A DNA stretch of 64,000 bases, from assembly GCF_003352065.1 (NCBI RefSeq), contig NZ_CP025803.1, forward strand, positions 372,001 to 436,000. Direction: 5' to 3'. The number at the start of each line of letters is the position of its first letter. Position 1 is the stretch's first letter. Source of the DNA: Sulfitobacter sp. SK011 (GTDB lineage: Bacteria; Pseudomonadota; Alphaproteobacteria; Rhodobacterales; Rhodobacteraceae). The translations under genes were made by a program, and so were the position numbers. Of this stretch, positions 53,501 to 61,858 are shown piece by piece. Below the pieces are notes generated by a model. It made no database searches. It saw nothing but the letters and a program-made list of their open reading frames with translations, and was not told where the DNA came from.

Positions 53501-56037
53501 CCGTTCAGGTGCGACTGGTTCCTGAAAGTGACGGCGTGGCGCTGATCAGCGTGCTGTCGAACCAGGTGATTGAACGCAAGGCCGTGGCCGTGTCGGCAGG
53601 TGAAAACCTGATCCCGCTGGAGGTGACCGAAGATTGGGGTAGCGGGGCCTACGTCACAGCATCGGTCCTGAGCGCCATGGATGAGGCAACAGGCCAAAAC
53701 CCCACGCGCAGTCTGGGGTTGGCACACGCCGCTGTGCGACCGGGCGATAAGAATTTGTCGGTCAGCTTTGAAACACCGCAGGAGGTTGATGGGCAAGCGG
53801 GCACGATGCGTGCTGCGGTGCTGGTCGATGGGGTGAAACCCGGCGAAACGGCCTATGTCACCCTTGCCGCAGTTGATGTGGGCATATTGAACCTCACAGG
53901 GTTCAAAGCGCCTGATGCGACCGATCATTATTTTGGTCAAAGAAGATTGGGCGTGGAAATGCGCGATCTTTATGGTCGGCTCATCGACGGCATGAACGGC
54001 GCGATGGGCGCTGTGCGGTCGGGCGGTGATGCGGCAGCCAGCGCGCAATTGCAATCACCCCCGCCAACCGAAGAGTTGATGGCGTTTTTTACCGGACCAT
54101 TGCAGATCGGCCCCGATGGCCGCGCCGAGGTTGAAATCATCCGTCCTGCTTTTAACGGGACGATCAAACTGATGGCGGTTGCCTGGTCTGACAGCGCTGT
54201 CGGCGATGCCTCTGCTGACGTTGTCGCCCGCGATCCGGTTGTCGTTACCGCGTCGCTTCCACGGTTTCTCGCGCCCGGCGATCAAAGCCGGTTGTTGCTG
54301 GAACTTGTCCACGCAACAGGTGCATCTGGTGAGATGGCGTTGCAGGTCATTACAGACGCTGGTGTGGCCCTTGGCGATGCGCCGACAATCGTAAGCCTCC
54401 AAGATCAAGGGTCGCAGCGTCTGAGCGTTCCGATCACGGCGCGCGAAATTGGCGATCATCTGATCACCGTTTCGCTGACCACGCCGGATGGCAAAGAATT
54501 GCGCAAGGTGCTGACCATGCCCGTGCGTGACAATGATCCTGAGGTATCAGTAACCCGGCAGTTTGCGCTGGGCGTTGGCGAGACATTCACTTTCGATGGT
54601 AATGTTTTTGCGGGATTGCGGCTGGGCACGGCCAGCGCCACGCTCACCGCTGGGCCGTTGGCGCGGTTCGATGTGCCGGGGCTGTTGCGCCAGTTGGACC
54701 GCTACCCTTACGGCTGCACCGAGCAGGTGACATCGGGCGCGATGCCGCTCTTGTATCTCAGTGCGATGGCGCAGGCCGCAGGCATTGGGGAACCTGCGCA
54801 GATCGACGACAAGATCAGCAAAGCCATTGCCCGCATTTTGACACGACAAGCCAGCAATGGTGCTTTTGGTCTTTGGCGGGCCGAATCCGGCGAGTTCTGG
54901 CTTGATGCCTATGTCACCGATTTCCTGTCCCGCGCCCGCCGTGAGGGTCATGCCGTGCCTGACCTGGCCTTTGCACAGGCGATGGACAACCTGCGCAACC
55001 GGATCAGCTATGCGCCCGATTTTGACGAGGGGGGAGAAGACGTTGCCTACGCCCTTCTTGTGCTTGCACGCGAAGGAGCCGCGAGCATGGGTGATTTGCG
55101 GTATTACGCAGATACCAGGATGAACAATTTCGGGACGCCTTTGGCTGCCGCCCAACTGGGCGCGGCACTTGCGGCTTATGGCGATCAGGTCCGCGCCGAT
55201 ATGATGTTTCGCAGGGCCGGGGCGCTGTTGCTGCGCGACAGGGATCAGCGACGCGGCTGGCGGTCGGATTTCGGGACCAATCTGCGCGATACTGCCGGTG
55301 TTCTCAAACTCACAGCAGAGGCAGGCAGCACTGCCATTGATGCCGCAACGCTGGTGTCCTGGGTTGGCAATGACAACAAACATCTGTCGACACAAGAAGC
55401 GGCCCAAGTGGTTCTGGCGGCGCATGCGCTTTCGTCACCGGATGCGGTGCCGGGTCTTAGGGTGGACGGCCAATCGGTGAATGGCCCTGTGGTAAAACGC
55501 CTGAATGATGGCGACCCGATACCGGCGGTGATCGAAAACGTCAGCGATATCGCGATGGATGTCACGATGACCGCTTATGGGGTGCCAGAGGTGCCGCCAG
55601 CGGCGGGCGGATATGGGTATGCGATTACGCGCAGCTATTTCACGATGGAGGGTGTGCCAGCGCAGGGCCCGATGAAATCGGGGGATCGGATGGTGGTTGT
55701 TCTGGAAGTGAACCCGTTCGAGGATGTGGGCGCGCGGCTGATCCTGGACGATCCGCTTCCGGCAGGTTTTGAGATCGACAACCCCAACCTGCTGCGCAGC
55801 GGTCAGGTCGGTGCGCTTGACTGGTTGCAAACCAAAGAGGCCGAAAACGCCGAATTCCGTAGTGATCGGTTTGTCGCGGCAGTCAATCACCGTGACGCTG
55901 ATGCCTTTCGACTGGCTTACATCGTACGGGCCGTGACACCGGGGACATATCATCACCCCGCAGCCACGGTGACAGATATGTATCGCCCCGAATACCGCGC
56001 CAATACCGACACGGGCGAGGTGACGGTTTCCCCATGA
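50599..56037 (+). CDS. PAN-domain alpha-2-macroglobulin family protein
   Basis: A 1812-residue secreted protein. A signal peptide (FFRAFRLIFLIPIFFATQVWAQ) without a lipoprotein cysteine is followed by a PAN/apple domain with paired Cys (ACESACSAQADCVAFTF). Then come several macroglobulin domains and a thioester motif in DRYPYGCTEQVTSG near residue 1370, and a terpenoid-cyclase-like repeat domain. It is thought to trap foreign proteases in the periplasm. The ATG at 50599 has a GGAGAG site; earlier in-frame codons lack one. It overlaps pbpC (ATGA), the usual partner. Confidence 0.92.
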   Translation: MTFFRAFRLIFLIPIFFATQVWAQAAVPDHRYVYTQDVDFFGADLTNLFDTTQSACESACSAQADCVAFTFNKRSNACFPKSAITDKQPYNGAMSASKVSTDPDVINNAAARAADLGILTTSDLESARMLVGTNARRLPVGDAVLDDLIAAMVASIQSGATRSALVWAGKAVAASDRADLWARYARLSLREANREGNSERHRARLDALSAAVNAYLRATDAGVRVDALDVMAQALEANRRGRDMIPALRLALSLTPRDDLNAALDEAIGKYGFRIVEHRVDNDAAAPRICAEFSEKLVQVGVDYEPFVRIEGKGLVVQADESQLCIDGVEHGVRYDVTFRQGLPAASTETLHEDVRLVLYVKDRNPVVRFPGRAYVLPRSAQAALPVETVNVDTLDLKLRRVSDRNLVRAIRESYFGKPLSKYEDDQFSSDLAQEIWTGTGDVQNTLNADMTTRLPMGDVLVGQTAGIYALSASVPGQDPYDYPAATQWFVLSDLGLSTWAGVDGMQVSVRRLSDTAPRAGVKLTLISRANAILGEVTSDADGFAAFPAGLTRGTGAASPALLMADDGGRDIAFLPLTDPSFDLSDRGVEGHPPSPPIDTFLTTDRGAYRVGDTVYATVLTRDAQARALTDLPVTAILKRPDGVEYSRTLSQNAVAGGHVFAMPLGPDVPRGAWRLDILSDVERPALASQTVLVEDFLPERIDFDISLPDAPLRITGTPPLSVDVRYLFGAPGADLAVQGDLRLRATREIAGWDGYLFGRYDTRFGTQTQSIGDEVTDGQGRAILALKLPELNEDPGMPLEAQVILRVSEGSGRPVERRLTKPIEPEMALIGIKPNFDDVLPEGSEASFNLIALNPDGTPAQMPVRWTLNKVETRYQWYQLYGNWEWEPTTRRIRQDTGEMTMGETPLTLTAPTEWGEYELLVERIGTPYAATSVQFYSGWYGGDGATDTPDRLDLSLNDTEFSMGDTVQVRLVPESDGVALISVLSNQVIERKAVAVSAGENLIPLEVTEDWGSGAYVTASVLSAMDEATGQNPTRSLGLAHAAVRPGDKNLSVSFETPQEVDGQAGTMRAAVLVDGVKPGETAYVTLAAVDVGILNLTGFKAPDATDHYFGQRRLGVEMRDLYGRLIDGMNGAMGAVRSGGDAAASAQLQSPPPTEELMAFFTGPLQIGPDGRAEVEIIRPAFNGTIKLMAVAWSDSAVGDASADVVARDPVVVTASLPRFLAPGDQSRLLLELVHATGASGEMALQVITDAGVALGDAPTIVSLQDQGSQRLSVPITAREIGDHLITVSLTTPDGKELRKVLTMPVRDNDPEVSVTRQFALGVGETFTFDGNVFAGLRLGTASATLTAGPLARFDVPGLLRQLDRYPYGCTEQVTSGAMPLLYLSAMAQAAGIGEPAQIDDKISKAIARILTRQASNGAFGLWRAESGEFWLDAYVTDFLSRARREGHAVPDLAFAQAMDNLRNRISYAPDFDEGGEDVAYALLVLAREGAASMGDLRYYADTRMNNFGTPLAAAQLGAALAAYGDQVRADMMFRRAGALLLRDRDQRRGWRSDFGTNLRDTAGVLKLTAEAGSTAIDAATLVSWVGNDNKHLSTQEAAQVVLAAHALSSPDAVPGLRVDGQSVNGPVVKRLNDGDPIPAVIENVSDIAMDVTMTAYGVPEVPPAAGGYGYAITRSYFTMEGVPAQGPMKSGDRMVVVLEVNPFEDVGARLILDDPLPAGFEIDNPNLLRSGQVGALDWLQTKEAENAEFRSDRFVAAVNHRDADAFRLAYIVRAVTPGTYHHPAATVTDMYRPEYRANTDTGEVTVSP

Positions 56038-58061
56038 CCCAGCGGTTTGGCCTCTTTGTTCTGGTCGCGGTACTTGGCATCGCGGCGGGCGTGAGGGACG
56101 GGTTCGACGCTTGGGTGGATGCGACTGATCTGCCGCCTGTCCTCGTTGAAAACTCGGTTGAGGTGCGCGACCGGGATGGTGAGCTGATGCGGGTCTTTCC
56201 GGTTGAGGATGGGCGGGTTCGACTGGCCCTCAGTCTGGAGAATGTCGACAAAGACTATCTCGCAATGCTGATCGCCTATGAGGATAAGCGGTTTTACCGC
56301 CATCAGGGTGTGGACCCGCTCGCGGCGCTGCGTGCCGTTGCTCAAGCAGCATGGAATGGGCAGGTTATTTCTGGCGGCTCGACGCTGACGATGCAGGTTG
56401 CGCGCCTTTTGGAAAACTCCGGCACGGGGCGCTGGCAGGGCAAACTGCGCCAAGTGCAGGTCGCGCTGGCGCTCGAACGGCGGCTCAGCAAGGATGATAT
56501 CCTGAGGCTGTATCTGGCGCATGCGCCGTACGGCGGTGCTGTCGAAGGGTTGCGCGCGGGGTCTTTGGCGTGGTTTGGCAAAGAACCAGCGCGGCTGACC
56601 ATGGCAGAGGCAGCGCTATTGGTGGCGCTGCCGCAGTCACCCGAAACACGCCGCCCCGATCGCCATCCTGACGCGGCCAAGGCTGCCCGTGCGCGGGTCC
56701 TGGACCGTGTGGATGCACCCGAACAAATGCGATTGGCCGCAGTGCCACAAGCGATGAAACCCTTTATCAGACTGGCCCCGCATCTGGCGGACCAGATGCA
56801 GCACGCGGACCCGTTGGCCGGGCATCACGATCTGACGTTGAATGCCCGTTTGCAGGCAGAAATCGAAAACCTTGCCCGGCGCGCGGTTCAGGGTCAGGCG
56901 CGCGGTGTCTCAGCCGCCATTGTCATTGCGGATCATCAGACTGGCGAAGTGCTGGCCTCGACGGGGTCGCCCGATTATTCGGCCCAAGGCGGCGCGCTTG
57001 GCTTTGTCGATATGACCCGCGCTGTGCGCTCTCCGGGTTCGACGTTAAAGCCCTTTATCTATGGGTTGGCCTTTGATCAGGGGCTGGCCCACCCCGACAC
57101 ACTGATCGACGACAGTCCGGTCGCCTTTGGCCGCTATGCGCCGCAGAATTTCGACGGACAGTTTCGCGGTGAACTCACGGTGCGGGAAGCTTTGCAACTG
57201 TCGCTTAATATCCCGCCCGTTCTGCTGACCCAAGAGCTTGGACCCGCCCGGCTGATGGCCAGTTTGCGCGGAGGTGGCGCTGATCCGCAGGTGCCGGGTG
57301 GCAAGCCGGGTCTGGCGGTGGCGCTGGGTGGTGTTGGCCTGACCCTGAACGATCTTGTGCAGCTTTATGCAGGGCTTGCCAATGGCGGCAAAACGCGGCC
57401 TTTGGTTTGGCGGCTGGGCAGCGAAAACGCATCTCAGCACCAGATGATGTCAAGGTCCGCCGCATGGCAGGTCGGTCACATCCTTGCCAGCATCACGCCA
57501 CCTGCGGGCACCACCGCGCGCAGCGGCCAGATCGCCTATAAGACGGGGACGTCTTATGGCCATCGGGATGCCTGGGCGATTGGGTTTGATGGCCGCCACG
57601 TGGTGGGTGTCTGGCTGGGACGCCCTGATGGTACCCCGGTGCCGGGTGCCTTTGGGGGTGATCTGGCCGCGCCGATTTTGTTTGAGGCCTTTGGCCGGCT
57701 CAAGCCAACGCCCACGCCACTGGCAGCGCCGCCGCCCGAGACCCTGATCCTCAGCACGGCGGCATTGCCCGTTCCGTTGCAACGCTTTCGCAGCCGCGAC
57801 GCGGTTTTTCAAAAAGCCACCGATGCACCTTTGGTCAGTTTCCCCCCTCAAGGGGCAGTGCTGCGGCAAAGCGGCGACAGCATTCCGCTTAAGCTGCGCG
57901 ATGGCGTTCTGCCGATGACGGTGCTGGTGAATGGTGCGCCCGTTTTGACCGGTGTCCGTGAACGCAGTGTCATGCTGCCAATCAGCGGGCCGGGGTTTTC
58001 CCAAATATCAGTGATTGATGCCAGAGGTCGCGGGGCGCAGGTGGAAATCCGTCTGGACTGA
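56034..58061 (+). CDS. pbpC: Penicillin-binding protein 1C (PbpC)
   Basis: A 675-residue bifunctional peptidoglycan synthase. After an N-terminal anchor, the transglycosylase domain has the catalytic Glu in YEDKRFYRHQGVDPLAALRA and the motif SGGSTLTMQVARLLE. The transpeptidase domain carries SPGSTLKPFIYG, the SLN triad and KTGTSYGHRDAW. The C-terminal BiPBP domain follows. It is translationally coupled to the macroglobulin gene, which is common for this pair and links repair of the wall to protease defence. Confidence 0.95.
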   Translation: MTQRFGLFVLVAVLGIAAGVRDGFDAWVDATDLPPVLVENSVEVRDRDGELMRVFPVEDGRVRLALSLENVDKDYLAMLIAYEDKRFYRHQGVDPLAALRAVAQAAWNGQVISGGSTLTMQVARLLENSGTGRWQGKLRQVQVALALERRLSKDDILRLYLAHAPYGGAVEGLRAGSLAWFGKEPARLTMAEAALLVALPQSPETRRPDRHPDAAKAARARVLDRVDAPEQMRLAAVPQAMKPFIRLAPHLADQMQHADPLAGHHDLTLNARLQAEIENLARRAVQGQARGVSAAIVIADHQTGEVLASTGSPDYSAQGGALGFVDMTRAVRSPGSTLKPFIYGLAFDQGLAHPDTLIDDSPVAFGRYAPQNFDGQFRGELTVREALQLSLNIPPVLLTQELGPARLMASLRGGGADPQVPGGKPGLAVALGGVGLTLNDLVQLYAGLANGGKTRPLVWRLGSENASQHQMMSRSAAWQVGHILASITPPAGTTARSGQIAYKTGTSYGHRDAWAIGFDGRHVVGVWLGRPDGTPVPGAFGGDLAAPILFEAFGRLKPTPTPLAAPPPETLILSTAALPVPLQRFRSRDAVFQKATDAPLVSFPPQGAVLRQSGDSIPLKLRDGVLPMTVLVNGAPVLTGVRERSVMLPISGPGFSQISVIDARGRGAQVEIRLD

Positions 58062-58063
58062 CG

Positions 58064-58213
58064 TTGCCGCCCGTGGCACGGGCCGCGTTGAATGGGTACA
58101 TCATCGCCAAGCAAATGGGTGGAGACGCCGACCCTTATGTGGATGTTTTGTCCTGGCAGACGCTTTTATGCCTGATCGTGCTGCCAATCTGGGCCTATGC
58201 GCTGATCGGCTAA
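58064..58213 (+). pseudogene. C-terminal remnant of an AEC-family permease
   Basis: Directly after the pbpC stop an open frame of 49 codons reads LPPVARAALNGYIIAKQMGG, then DADPYVDVLSWQTLLCLIVL, ending in TAA at 58213. This matches the end of auxin-efflux-carrier (AEC) transporters, where the AKQMGGDA block precedes a last span. No start codon or upstream part is present, so it is a remnant whose main part was lost, possibly when the macroglobulin/pbpC pair was placed here. Confidence 0.7.
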
Positions 58214-58276
58214 GTCCCGCATGCCCGTGATGTGCCTGATTGCTGCAGGGTCCGCTCTGCGCTAAGACGTCAGGCA

Positions 58277-58927
58277 ATGAAACGTATCATTCATCCTGTT
58301 GTTGCTTTGATGATGGCGACCCCTTTGGCGGCACATCCACATGTGTTTGTCGACACGGGGCTGGAGATGATTTTTAATGATACCGGGCAGCTGACCCATG
58401 TGCAGGTCACCTGGCAATATGACGCCCTTTACTCATTGTTAATCACTGAGGATATGGGGCTTGATCCTGACTATGACGGTGTTTTGACCACAGCCGAACA
58501 GGCGGCACTGACAGGTTTCGATATGAAATGGGTCGAAGGTTTCAACGGTGATCTTGAGGTGTTGAACGGGGCCGAGGTTCTTGCCCTGTCGGGCCCGTCA
58601 AAGACCACTGCGGTGTTCGCAGAGGGCCGGATTACAACCACGCACTTACGCGAAATTCTGTCGCCTGTGTCTGTCGTAGAGCAGGTGGTGATCAAACCTT
58701 ACGATCCAACCTATTATACGGCCTATGATGTCACCCTGCCTGTGGTGATCAGGGGGTCTGATACATGCCGTGCGCGCGTGAAGATGCCGGATATAAACGC
58801 TGATCTCACCGAAATACGTGACCAGCTCAGCACGCTTGATCCCGACGCTGAACCCCAGGATGCGGGGCTGCCGAATATTGGGGCGGAACTGGCCAATGAT
58901 GTGATCGTGACATGCGCCGGATCATAA
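58277..58927 (+). CDS. DUF1007 family periplasmic protein
   Basis: A 216-residue secreted protein with a signal peptide (VVALMMATPLAAHPHVFVDT) whose mature start HPHVF is the hallmark of DUF1007. It is followed by VQVTWQYDALYSLLITEDMGLD. These proteins pair with NicO-type transporters and are thought to assist with nickel or cobalt outside the membrane. The ATG at 58277 is chosen over an upstream frame. It overlaps the transporter gene by 16 bases. Confidence 0.88.
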   Translation: MKRIIHPVVALMMATPLAAHPHVFVDTGLEMIFNDTGQLTHVQVTWQYDALYSLLITEDMGLDPDYDGVLTTAEQAALTGFDMKWVEGFNGDLEVLNGAEVLALSGPSKTTAVFAEGRITTTHLREILSPVSVVEQVVIKPYDPTYYTAYDVTLPVVIRGSDTCRARVKMPDINADLTEIRDQLSTLDPDAEPQDAGLPNIGAELANDVIVTCAGS

Positions 58928-59811
58928 CTTTGACGGTTTTGGCTGTAGTGTTGGGCCTTGCATTGATGTGGCTCACCGGAGGGTTTGCGGAACTTGGCCT
59001 ATGGGCCGCAAGCCAGCAACGCGCGTTTCAAAACTCCATCGCGATATCGTTGCGCGGCGCACGGGCCGGTGATGCAGGTGCAGTATTGGCACTGGTGACG
59101 GCTTGTTTTGCCTATGGTCTGGCGCATGCTGCGGGTCCGGGCCATGGCAAGGTTCTGATCGGGGCCTACGGGTTTGCGCGCAGGGTTCCGATGTTCCGAT
59201 TGTCCCTCATCGCTCTGGCTGCATCTCTGGGTCAGGCGGTGACAGCAATTGCATTGGTCTATGCGGGCGTGTTGATCCTGAACCTAAGCCGTCAGGCCAT
59301 GGTTGGCGTGACAGAACAGGTTTTTGCGCCCGTAAGCTATGGCGCTATCGCCGCAATCGGATTGTGGTTGGTCTGGCGCGGGCTGCGGCGGTTGCGCGGG
59401 GCCAGTGCGCCGCAGGTGCATAGCCATTCGGATCATGGCGAGGTTTGCGCCAGTTGCGGTCACGCACATGGTCCCACGTTGCAGCAGGTGGAAAACGTGA
59501 ATTCACTGCGCGAAGGTCTGGCGCTGATTGCAGGTATCGCCATTCGGCCCTGCACCGGTGCGCTGTTTGTGCTGATCATTACCTGGCAAATGGGGATCGC
59601 GCTGCTTGGTGTCCTTGGTGCCTTTGCAATGGCGATTGGCACGGCGGCGATCACGATCTCTGTGGGTCTTGCAACAACTGGTCTGCGCGGTGGCATGCTG
59701 GCCGGTGTCGCCGGGTCCACGCGGGGCGCTCAGATTGCTGCGGTCGTGGAAATGGTTGCAGGGTGTTTTGTCGCATTCCTTGCCGCGGTACTGCTGTTGC
59801 GCGCCATCTAG
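58912..59811 (+). CDS. NicO/RcnA-type nickel/cobalt transporter
   Basis: A 299-residue inner-membrane protein with six spans. The motif YGLAHAAGPGHGKVLIGAY carries the metal-binding histidines, and a second His-rich loop is HSHSDHGEVCASCGHAHGP near residue 175, followed by GIAIRPCTGALFVLIITW. NicO family members move nickel or cobalt; direction (import or export) cannot be read here. It is coupled to the DUF1007 gene. Confidence 0.9.
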   Translation: MRRIITLTVLAVVLGLALMWLTGGFAELGLWAASQQRAFQNSIAISLRGARAGDAGAVLALVTACFAYGLAHAAGPGHGKVLIGAYGFARRVPMFRLSLIALAASLGQAVTAIALVYAGVLILNLSRQAMVGVTEQVFAPVSYGAIAAIGLWLVWRGLRRLRGASAPQVHSHSDHGEVCASCGHAHGPTLQQVENVNSLREGLALIAGIAIRPCTGALFVLIITWQMGIALLGVLGAFAMAIGTAAITISVGLATTGLRGGMLAGVAGSTRGAQIAAVVEMVAGCFVAFLAAVLLLRAI

Positions 59812-59815
59812 GCGA

Positions 59816-61858
59816 TCATCGCCGCCCTTCACGCAGCCACGCGCCGGTGATCAGAGCGGCGCTGAGCAGCAATACCAACCATCCCGGCAGGATCGGCGTC
59901 TGGCGCACATCGCGGGTTTCATATGCGCCGCGCGGGGTCAGGCCCAGCCATCCGCGCCCGGCAGCGGGACGACCTGCGCGCACGTTGCGCAACCGCGGTG
60001 ATCCATCCTCAAGTCGCACAACACCACCGCGCAATGCGGAAATTGCAGGTGCCAAGGCCACTGCATCGGCGATGGTTTCGACAAATTCACGTGGTGCGGC
60101 AGGGCCAAGGCCGATCACCGACGTCTCATCGCCATTTTCCAGGCGATAAAGGCCAATATCAGGCCCTTGATACGTGCCCTCAAATGTACCGGGTCCGTTG
60201 GGTGTCAGATCAACCGCGCTGGTGCTGCCATCGGGTGCCGTAACAATGACCGGGGGGGCGGTTTCGCCCAAGGTCCGGCGCGTGATGCGCATGCTTTGAC
60301 CCTCAGCGGTGGCGGTCAACGCTTCTTCCTCAAGCTCGGGTTCTTTCATCATCCAATGGGCCAGGCGGCGCAGCAGTTCCAACTGTGGTCCGCCCCCTTC
60401 ATAGCCCCGGCTCCAAAGCCATGCATGATCCGATGCCAAGAGCGCCACGCGTCCTTCGTCAACTCTGTTCAGGATCAAAAGCGGCCGCCCTTCGATCCCT
60501 TCAAGAACCACATTTCCCTGTGGTTCGGCGACATCAATCTGGCGCAGCCAGCGACCCCAATCGCCATTGCCGGGCAACCCCGCCGTAACGGGATGACGCT
60601 TGCCCAAATCGCTGACCGTTGGCAGGAAGGGATCCTCAAACACCCGCGCGGAAGGTGTGGCAGGCAACACCGACCCCAAGGGCGACCGATAAAGGCTGTC
60701 TGCGCTGGCAAAATCGGGGCCAGCAGCAACCAGCACCGCCCCACCTTTGCGCACATAATTCGCCACGTTCTCAAGATAGAGGCCGGGCAGGATGCCGCGC
60801 CGTTTGTAGCGGTCAAATATGATCAGATCGAAATCGTCGATTTTTTCCATGAACAATTCACGGGTGGGAAATGCGATCAGGGACAGTTCGCCAACCGGCA
60901 CGCCGTCCTGCTTTTCGGGCGGGCGCAGAATGGTAAAATGCACCAGATCGACAGAGCTGTCAGACTTCAGCAGGTTGCGCCATGTGCGCCCGCCCGGATG
61001 CGGCTCGCCGCTGACCAACAGCACGCGCAGGCGGTCACGCACGCCGTTCATCTGGATCAGCGCGGCATTGTTGCGGTCCGTCAACTCGCCGTCTGCGAAG
61101 GGCAGCGAAAAGCGGATCACATTGCGCCCCCCGTGGGGCAGCGTGACGGGAAGGGTAATGTCCTCGCCAATCGGGACACGGAACGTCTGTGCCGGTTCGC
61201 CGTCGATGGAAATATCGAGGGCTGCAAGGGTTTGCCCGGCAGGTGCCGCCCCCAAATCGTCAATGCGCAGGGTAAGCGTCACCGCTTCACCGATGATGGC
61301 AAATGCAGGGGCATTGCGCACGGTCAGGCGGCGGTCCCAATCATCCGCTCGCCCCGACAGAAGCACATGCATGGGCGCGGGCAGGTCGATAGGCAAATCG
61401 GCGTCATGCACGCGGCCATCGCTGATCGCTAGGATGCCAGCAACCCGCGCGCGGGGTTCTTCGGCCAGCGCATCGGCAATGGCAGTCATCAATTCGGTGC
61501 CCGCATCCCCCGCACCATCCGGCACAGAGACACGGCGCACCTCGGTATTGGGTCGCGCGGCGATCTGGGCAGCGATGGCATTGGCGGCATCGGCGCTTTG
61601 ATCTGCGCGGTCGCCCAGTTTCTGGCTGGCACTGTTGTCTTCGACAAGCAGCACAATATCGCTGAGCGGTGCGCGGTCTTCTTGCTGATATGATGGCCCT
61701 GCAAGGGCACCCAGAATAACAAGTGCCGCCAATCCGCGCAACGCCCAGCCCTGCAGCCCCCGCAATCCAGCCAATACAACGCCAAGTGCCGCAATAATCG
61801 CCACAACAATCAGCAGTGACAAGGGAACCAACGGGTCAAAGACAATGGTTGCCGTCAT
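59816..61858 (-). CDS. Large membrane protein with glutamine-amidotransferase-like fold
   Basis: A 680-residue protein with two N-terminal spans (VPLSLLIVVAIIAALGVVLAG and WALRGLAALVILGALAG), a VWA-like segment starting DIVLLVEDNSASQ, a glutamine-amidotransferase-like part (DDFDLIIFDRYKRRGILPG, NYVRKGGAVLVAAGPDF), and one C-terminal span. It is coupled (ATGA) to the DUF4159 gene. Such pairs occur with MoxR ATPase/VWA clusters in proteobacteria; the function is not known. Domain calls are by pattern. Confidence 0.72.
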   Translation of the reverse strand: MTATIVFDPLVPLSLLIVVAIIAALGVVLAGLRGLQGWALRGLAALVILGALAGPSYQQEDRAPLSDIVLLVEDNSASQKLGDRADQSADAANAIAAQIAARPNTEVRRVSVPDGAGDAGTELMTAIADALAEEPRARVAGILAISDGRVHDADLPIDLPAPMHVLLSGRADDWDRRLTVRNAPAFAIIGEAVTLTLRIDDLGAAPAGQTLAALDISIDGEPAQTFRVPIGEDITLPVTLPHGGRNVIRFSLPFADGELTDRNNAALIQMNGVRDRLRVLLVSGEPHPGGRTWRNLLKSDSSVDLVHFTILRPPEKQDGVPVGELSLIAFPTRELFMEKIDDFDLIIFDRYKRRGILPGLYLENVANYVRKGGAVLVAAGPDFASADSLYRSPLGSVLPATPSARVFEDPFLPTVSDLGKRHPVTAGLPGNGDWGRWLRQIDVAEPQGNVVLEGIEGRPLLILNRVDEGRVALLASDHAWLWSRGYEGGGPQLELLRRLAHWMMKEPELEEEALTATAEGQSMRITRRTLGETAPPVIVTAPDGSTSAVDLTPNGPGTFEGTYQGPDIGLYRLENGDETSVIGLGPAAPREFVETIADAVALAPAISALRGGVVRLEDGSPRLRNVRAGRPAAGRGWLGLTPRGAYETRDVRQTPILPGWLVLLLSAALITGAWLREGRR

